Assembly: GCF_036320965.1 (NCBI RefSeq)
Contig: NC_092264.1
Span: 21,457,565-21,521,564, forward strand
Reading direction: 5' to 3'
DNA length: 64,000 nucleotides
From: Panulirus ornatus
Taxonomy: Eukaryota > Arthropoda > Malacostraca > Decapoda > Palinuridae
Under the pieces are notes generated by a model. The model did not search any database and was not told the origin of the DNA. It was given only the letters and a program-made list of their open reading frames with translations. Position numbers and translations under genes: made by a program. Below are positions 60,441 to 64,000 of this stretch, in pieces (positions within the stretch are counted from its first letter, which is position 1; each line of letters opens with the position of its first letter).

Positions 60441-60483
<43 letters not shown>
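60441..60483. repeat. (TA)n tract
   Basis: About 21 TA units joining the A tail of a LINE to the tail end of a minus-strand element S. Confidence 0.95.
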
Positions 60484-60485
<2 letters not shown>

Positions 60486-60723
60486 TTCTTTTCTTCTTTC
60501 AAACTATTCGCCATTTCCCGCATTAGCGAGGTAGCGTTAAGAACAGAGGACTGGGCCTTTGAGGGAATACCCTCACCTGGCCCAATTCTCTGTTCCTTCT
60601 TTTGGAAAATTAAAAAAAAACGAGAGGGGAGGATTTCCAGCCCCCCGCTCCCTCCCCTTTTAGTCGCCTTCTACGACACGCAGGGAATACGTGGGAAGTA
60701 TTCTTTCTCCCCTATCCCCAGGG

Positions 60724-60726
<3 letters not shown>
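60483..60726 (-). mobile_element. Element S, complete copy, minus strand
   Basis: From left: CTATTCGCCATTTCCCGCAT-TAGCGAGGTAGCG (tail), CTGGGCCTTTGAGGGAA middle, GTCGCCTTCTACGACACGCA and GAATACGTGGGAAGTATTC leader half, ending CCCTATCCCCAGGGA. Converges tail-to-tail with the LINE to its left. Confidence 0.9.

Positions 60727-60800
<74 letters not shown>
60727..60800. repeat. (TA)n tract
   Basis: 37 TA units between two minus-strand element S copies. Confidence 0.95.
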
Positions 60801-60802
<2 letters not shown>

Positions 60803-61038
60803 TTCTTTCTTTCATACTATTCGCCATTTCCCGCATTAGCAAGGTAGCGTTAAGAACAGAGGACTGGGCCTTTGAGGGAATATCCTCATCTGGCCCCCTT
60901 CTCTGTTCCTTCTTTGGGAAAAAAAAAAAAAAAAAGAGGGGAGGATTTCCAGCCTCCCGCTCCCTTCCCTTTTAGTCGCCTTCTACGACACGCAGGGAAT
61001 ACATGGGAAGTATTCTTTCTCCCCTATCCCCAGGGATA
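60801..61038 (-). mobile_element. Element S, complete copy, minus strand
   Basis: Same layout as the previous copy, with TTAGCAAGGTAGCG in the tail and a 17-base A run (60920-60936) in place of the internal T run read on the other strand. Confidence 0.9.
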
Positions 61039-61043
61039 TATAT

Positions 61044-61106
61044 TTTTCTTTTTCTTTCTTTCGTACTATTCGCCATTTCCCGCATTAGCGAGGTAGCGTT
61101 ATCAAC
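61044..61106 (-). mobile_element. Element S, tail fragment, minus strand
   Basis: Only the 3' tail portion (TTCGCCATTTCCCGCATTAG-CGAGGTAGCG) and a few bases of the middle remain, fused directly to a plus-strand LINE fragment at the G-rich tract. Confidence 0.8.
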
Positions 61107-62222
61107 AGAGGGTGGGGGAGGGGCGAAAATCCTGGGAGCCTTGAAGGATGTGTGGAAGTCAAGAACATTGTCTCGGAAAGCAAAAATGGGTATGTTTGAA
61201 GGAATAGTGGTTCCAACAGTGTTGTATGGTTGCGAGGCATGGGCTATGGATAGAGTTGTGCGCAGGAGGGTGGATGTGCTGGAAATGAGATGTTTGAGGA
61301 CAATGTGTTTAGTGTGAGGTGGTTTGATCGAGTAAGTAATGTAAGGGTAAGAGAGATGTGTGGAAATAAAAGAGCGTGGTTGAGAGAGCAGAAGAGGGTG
61401 TTTTGAAATGGTTTGGGCACATGGAGAGAATGAGTGAGGAAAGATTGACCAAGAGGATATATGTGTCGGAGGTGCAGGGAATGAGGAGAAGTGGGAGACC
61501 AAATTCCAGTTGGAAAGATGGAGTGAAAAAGATTTTGAGTGATTGGGGTCTGAACATGCAGGAGGGTGAAAGGCGGGTAAGGAATAGGGTGAATTGTATC
61601 GATGTGGTATACCGGGGTTGACATGCTGTCAGTGGATTGAATCAGGGCATGTGAAGCGTCTGGGGTAAACCATGGAAAGTTGTGTGGGGCCTGGATGTGG
61701 AAAGGGAGCTGTGATTTTGGGCATTATTGCATGACAGCTAGAGACTGAGTGTGAACGAATGGGGCCTTTGTTGTCTTTTCCTAGCGCTACCTCGCACACA
61801 TGAGGGGGGAGGGGGATGGTATTCCATGTGTGGCGAGGTGGCGATGGGAATGAATAAAGGCAGACAGTGTGAATTGTGTGCATGGGTATATATGCTGTCA
61901 GTGGATTGAATCAGGGCATGTGAAGCGTCTGGGGTAAACCATGGAGAGCTGTGTAGGTATGTATATTTGCGTGTGTGGACGTATGTATATACATGTGTAT
62001 GGTTGGGCCATTTCTTTCGTCTGTTTCCTTGCGCTACCTCGCAAACGCGGGAGACAGCGACAAAGCAAAAAAAAAAAAAAAAAAACATTGAGATGTATAG
62101 GTATGTATATTTGCGTGTGTGGACGTGTATGTATATACATGTGTATGGGGGTGGGTTGGGCAATTTCTTTCGTCTGTTTCCTTGCATTACCTCGCAAATG
62201 TGGGAGACAGCGACAAAGCAAA
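61107..62222 (+). pseudogene. Family A LINE, C-terminal fragment, long 3'UTR, interrupted
   Basis: Begins at AGGGTGGGGGAGGGGCG. The C-terminal frame is broken by a two-base insertion near 61310 (ATGTGTTTAGTGTGAGG) and a one-base loss near 61368 (AATAAAAGAGCG). It ends VVYRG-stop at 61621. The long-class 3'UTR follows to about 61892, is interrupted by a 190-bp insertion, and resumes at CATTGAGATGTATAGG (62086) to the tail at 62222. The tail has ATTACCTCGCAAATGTGGGA, where the stem keeps pairing through a G-U pair. Confidence 0.85.
61893..62085 (+). mobile_element. Nested family A 3'UTR insertion
   Basis: A very short LINE copy (from CTGTCAGTGGATTGAATCAG through a mid-class 3'UTR to the tail and an A run at 62067-62084) sits inside the TA-rich part of another copy's 3'UTR. 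Confidence 0.8.
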
Positions 62223-62257
<35 letters not shown>

Positions 62258-63323
62258 CTTTGTCGCTGTCTCCCGCGTTTGCGAGGTAGCGCAAGGAAAC
62301 AGACGAAAGAAATGGCCCAACCCCCCCCCATACACATGTACATACGTCCACACACGCAAATATACATACCTACACAGCTTTCCATGGTTTACCCCAGACG
62401 CTTCACATGCCTTGATTCAATCCACTGACAGCACGTCAACCCCTGTATACCACATCGCTCCAATTCACTCTATTTCTTGCCCTCCTTTCACCCTCCTGCA
62501 TGTTCAGGCCCCGATCACACAAAATCTTTTTCACTCCATCTTTCCACCTCCAATTTGGTCTCCCTCTTCTCCTCGTTCCCTCCACCTCCGACACATATAT
62601 CCTCTTGGTCAATCTTTCCTCACTCATTCTCTCCATGTGCCCAAACCATTTCAAAACACCCTCTTCTGCTCTCTCAACCACGCTCTTTTTATTTCCACAC
62701 ATCTCTCTTACCCTTACGTTACTCACTCGCTCAAACCACCTCACACCACACATTGTCCTCAAACATCTCATTTCCAGCACATCCATCCTCCTGCGCACAT
62801 CTCTATCCATAGCCCACGCCTCGCAACCATACAACATTGTTGGAACCACTATTCCTTCAAACATACCCATTTTTGCTTTCCGAGATAATGTTCTCGACTT
62901 CCACACATTTTTCAAGGCTCCCAAAATTTTTGCCCCCTCCCCCACCCTATGATCCACTTCCGCTTCCATGGTTCCATCCGCTGACAGATCCACTCCCAGA
63001 TATCTAAAACACTTCACTTCCTCCAGTTTTTCTCCATTCAAACTCACCTCCCAATTGACTTGACCCTCACCCCTACTGTACCTAATAACCTTGCTCTTAT
63101 TCACATTTACTCTTAACTTTCTTCTTCCACACACTTTACCAAACTCAGTCACCAGCTTCTGCAGTTTCTCACATGAATCAGCCACCAGCGCTGTATCATC
63201 AGCGAACAACAACTGACTCACTTCCCAAGCTCTCTCATCCCCAACAGACTTCATACTTGCCCCTCTTTCCAAAACTCTTGCATTTACCTCCCTAACAACC
63301 CCATCCATAAACAAATTAAACAA

Positions 63324-63326
<3 letters not shown>
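62223..63326 (-). pseudogene. Family A LINE, 3' third, minus strand, open frame
   Basis: T run, tail, mid-class 3'UTR and an open frame from 63323 to 62436 (295 codons) covering LFNLFMDGVVREVNARV, FADDTALVADS, NKSKVI, FRYLGVDLSAD and the C-terminal domain. The 5' end stops at the same ATGGTTGTTTAATTTG position as the copy at 41146, again followed by (TA)n. Tail-to-tail with the plus-strand copy ending at 62222. Confidence 0.88.

Positions 63327-63395
<69 letters not shown>
63326..63395. repeat. (TA)n tract
   Basis: 35 TA units at the 5' end of the minus-strand LINE. Confidence 0.95.
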
Positions 63396-63398
<3 letters not shown>

Positions 63399-63514
63399 TA
63401 ATTTTCCAAAGGAAGGAACAGAGAAGGGGGCCAGGTGAGGATTTTCCCTCTAAGGCCCAGTCCTCTGTTCTTAACGCTACCTCGCAAACGCGGGAAATGG
63501 TGAATATTATGAAA
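63396..63514 (+). mobile_element. Element S, 3' half only
   Basis: Starts at TTTTTAATTTTCCAAAGG, so the leader half is absent. It carries the middle and the tail (GCTACCTCGCAAACGCGGGA). Confidence 0.85.
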
Positions 63515-63535
63515 TATATATATATATATATATAT
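63515..63535. repeat. Short (TA)n tract
   Basis: About 10 TA units between two element S copies. Confidence 0.85.
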
Positions 63536-63780
63536 CCTTATTCCTGGGGATAGGGGAGAAAGAATACTTCCCACGTATTCCCTGCGTGTCGTAGAAGGCG
63601 ATTAAAAGGGGAGGGAGCGGGTGGCTGGAAATCCTCCCCTCTCGTTTTTTTTTTTTTTTTTTTTTTTTTAATTTTCCAAAGGAAGGAACAGAGAGGGGGG
63701 CCAGGTGAGGATATTCCCTCTAAGGCCCAGTCCTCTGTTGATAACGCTACCTCGCTAATGCGGGAAATGGCGAATAGTAC

Positions 63781-63783
<3 letters not shown>
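63536..63783 (+). mobile_element. Element S, complete copy
   Basis: Starts TTCCTGGGGATAGGGGAG, with a 23-base internal T run (63647-63669) and tail GCTACCTCGCTAATGCGGGA. CGAATAGTACGAGA precedes (TA)n. Confidence 0.9.

Positions 63784-63853
<70 letters not shown>
63784..63853. repeat. (TA)n tract
   Basis: 35 TA units between tail-to-tail element S copies. Confidence 0.95.
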
Positions 63854-63855
<2 letters not shown>

Positions 63856-63942
63856 TTTTTCTCAAACTATTCGCCATTTCCTGGGTTAGCGAGGTAGCGT
63901 TAAGAACAGAGGACTGGGCCTTTGAGGGAATATCCTCACCTG
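63854..63942 (-). mobile_element. Element S fragment, minus strand
   Basis: Tail and middle portion up to ATATCCTCACCTG, where the sequence switches to family A LINE. Confidence 0.85.
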
Positions 63943-64000
63943 CAGTTTCTCACATGAATCAGCCACCAGCGCTGTATCATCAGCGAACAACAACTGACAC
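63943..64000 (-). mobile_element. Family A LINE fragment, minus strand, cut by window end
   Basis: Reverse complement of the region encoding QLLFADDTALVADSCEKLQ. It continues beyond the window, so its extent and coding state are unknown. Confidence 0.8.

Noticed and set aside
63854..63942. tRNA-like Pol III box A (TAGCGAGGTAGCG fits TRGCNNAGYNG at 10 of 11 positions) on the reverse strand of the tail
   Set aside because: It lies at the 3' end of the element read in its homology-supported orientation, and no convincing box B follows at the right distance. A chance match is likelier.

Overview
This is eukaryotic, gene-poor, repeat-dominated genomic DNA. I find no host protein-coding gene with exon structure and no tRNA or rRNA gene. 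Non-LTR retrotransposons of at least three lineages, long (TA)n tracts and kilobase-scale minisatellites together suggest an arthropod, most likely a decapod crustacean. That assignment is from pattern recognition only.

Three zones can be seen. (1) 1-7013: old copies of one non-LTR retrotransposon, called family A here. It has an APE-type endonuclease followed by a reverse transcriptase in a single ORF, and looks RTE-like. The copies carry nonsense mutations and several lie tail-to-tail or head-to-head. (2) 7717-39935: about 32 kb that is mostly tandem repeat: 61-bp, 49-bp, 52-bp (9.4 kb, about 180 units), 36-bp, a 25-bp family with 75-bp and 48-bp higher-order forms, a coding-like 48-bp array, and a 27-bp palindromic array. 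Two decayed CR1/Jockey-like reverse transcriptase fragments (11690-12935, 33210-34330) sit at array edges. (3) 40063-64000: dense family A again, now including young copies with open reading frames, almost every terminus abutting a (TA)n tract, plus a third decayed retrotransposon lineage at 42180-43850.

The best-preserved family A copy is at 54721-57905, with an uninterrupted 998-codon ORF (54721-57717). A second copy at 45141-48862 (minus) is broken but keeps the 5' leader. Interspersed with them are about ten copies or fragments of a 240-bp non-autonomous element, called element S here. Its 5' half matches the family A leader and the start of its coding region, and its 3' end matches the family A 3' tail, including a small stem-loop. 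Element S therefore looks like an internally deleted family A derivative, probably mobilised by the family A enzyme, comparable in layout to the RIME/ingi pair of trypanosomes. This is the most interesting system in the window.

Family A copies fall into three 3'UTR classes: long, a 255-bp deletion, and a further 75-bp deletion. The deleted classes hold the open, young copies; the long class holds the decayed ones. 5' truncations cluster at a few points, namely a G-rich tract and an ATGG site next to (TA)n.
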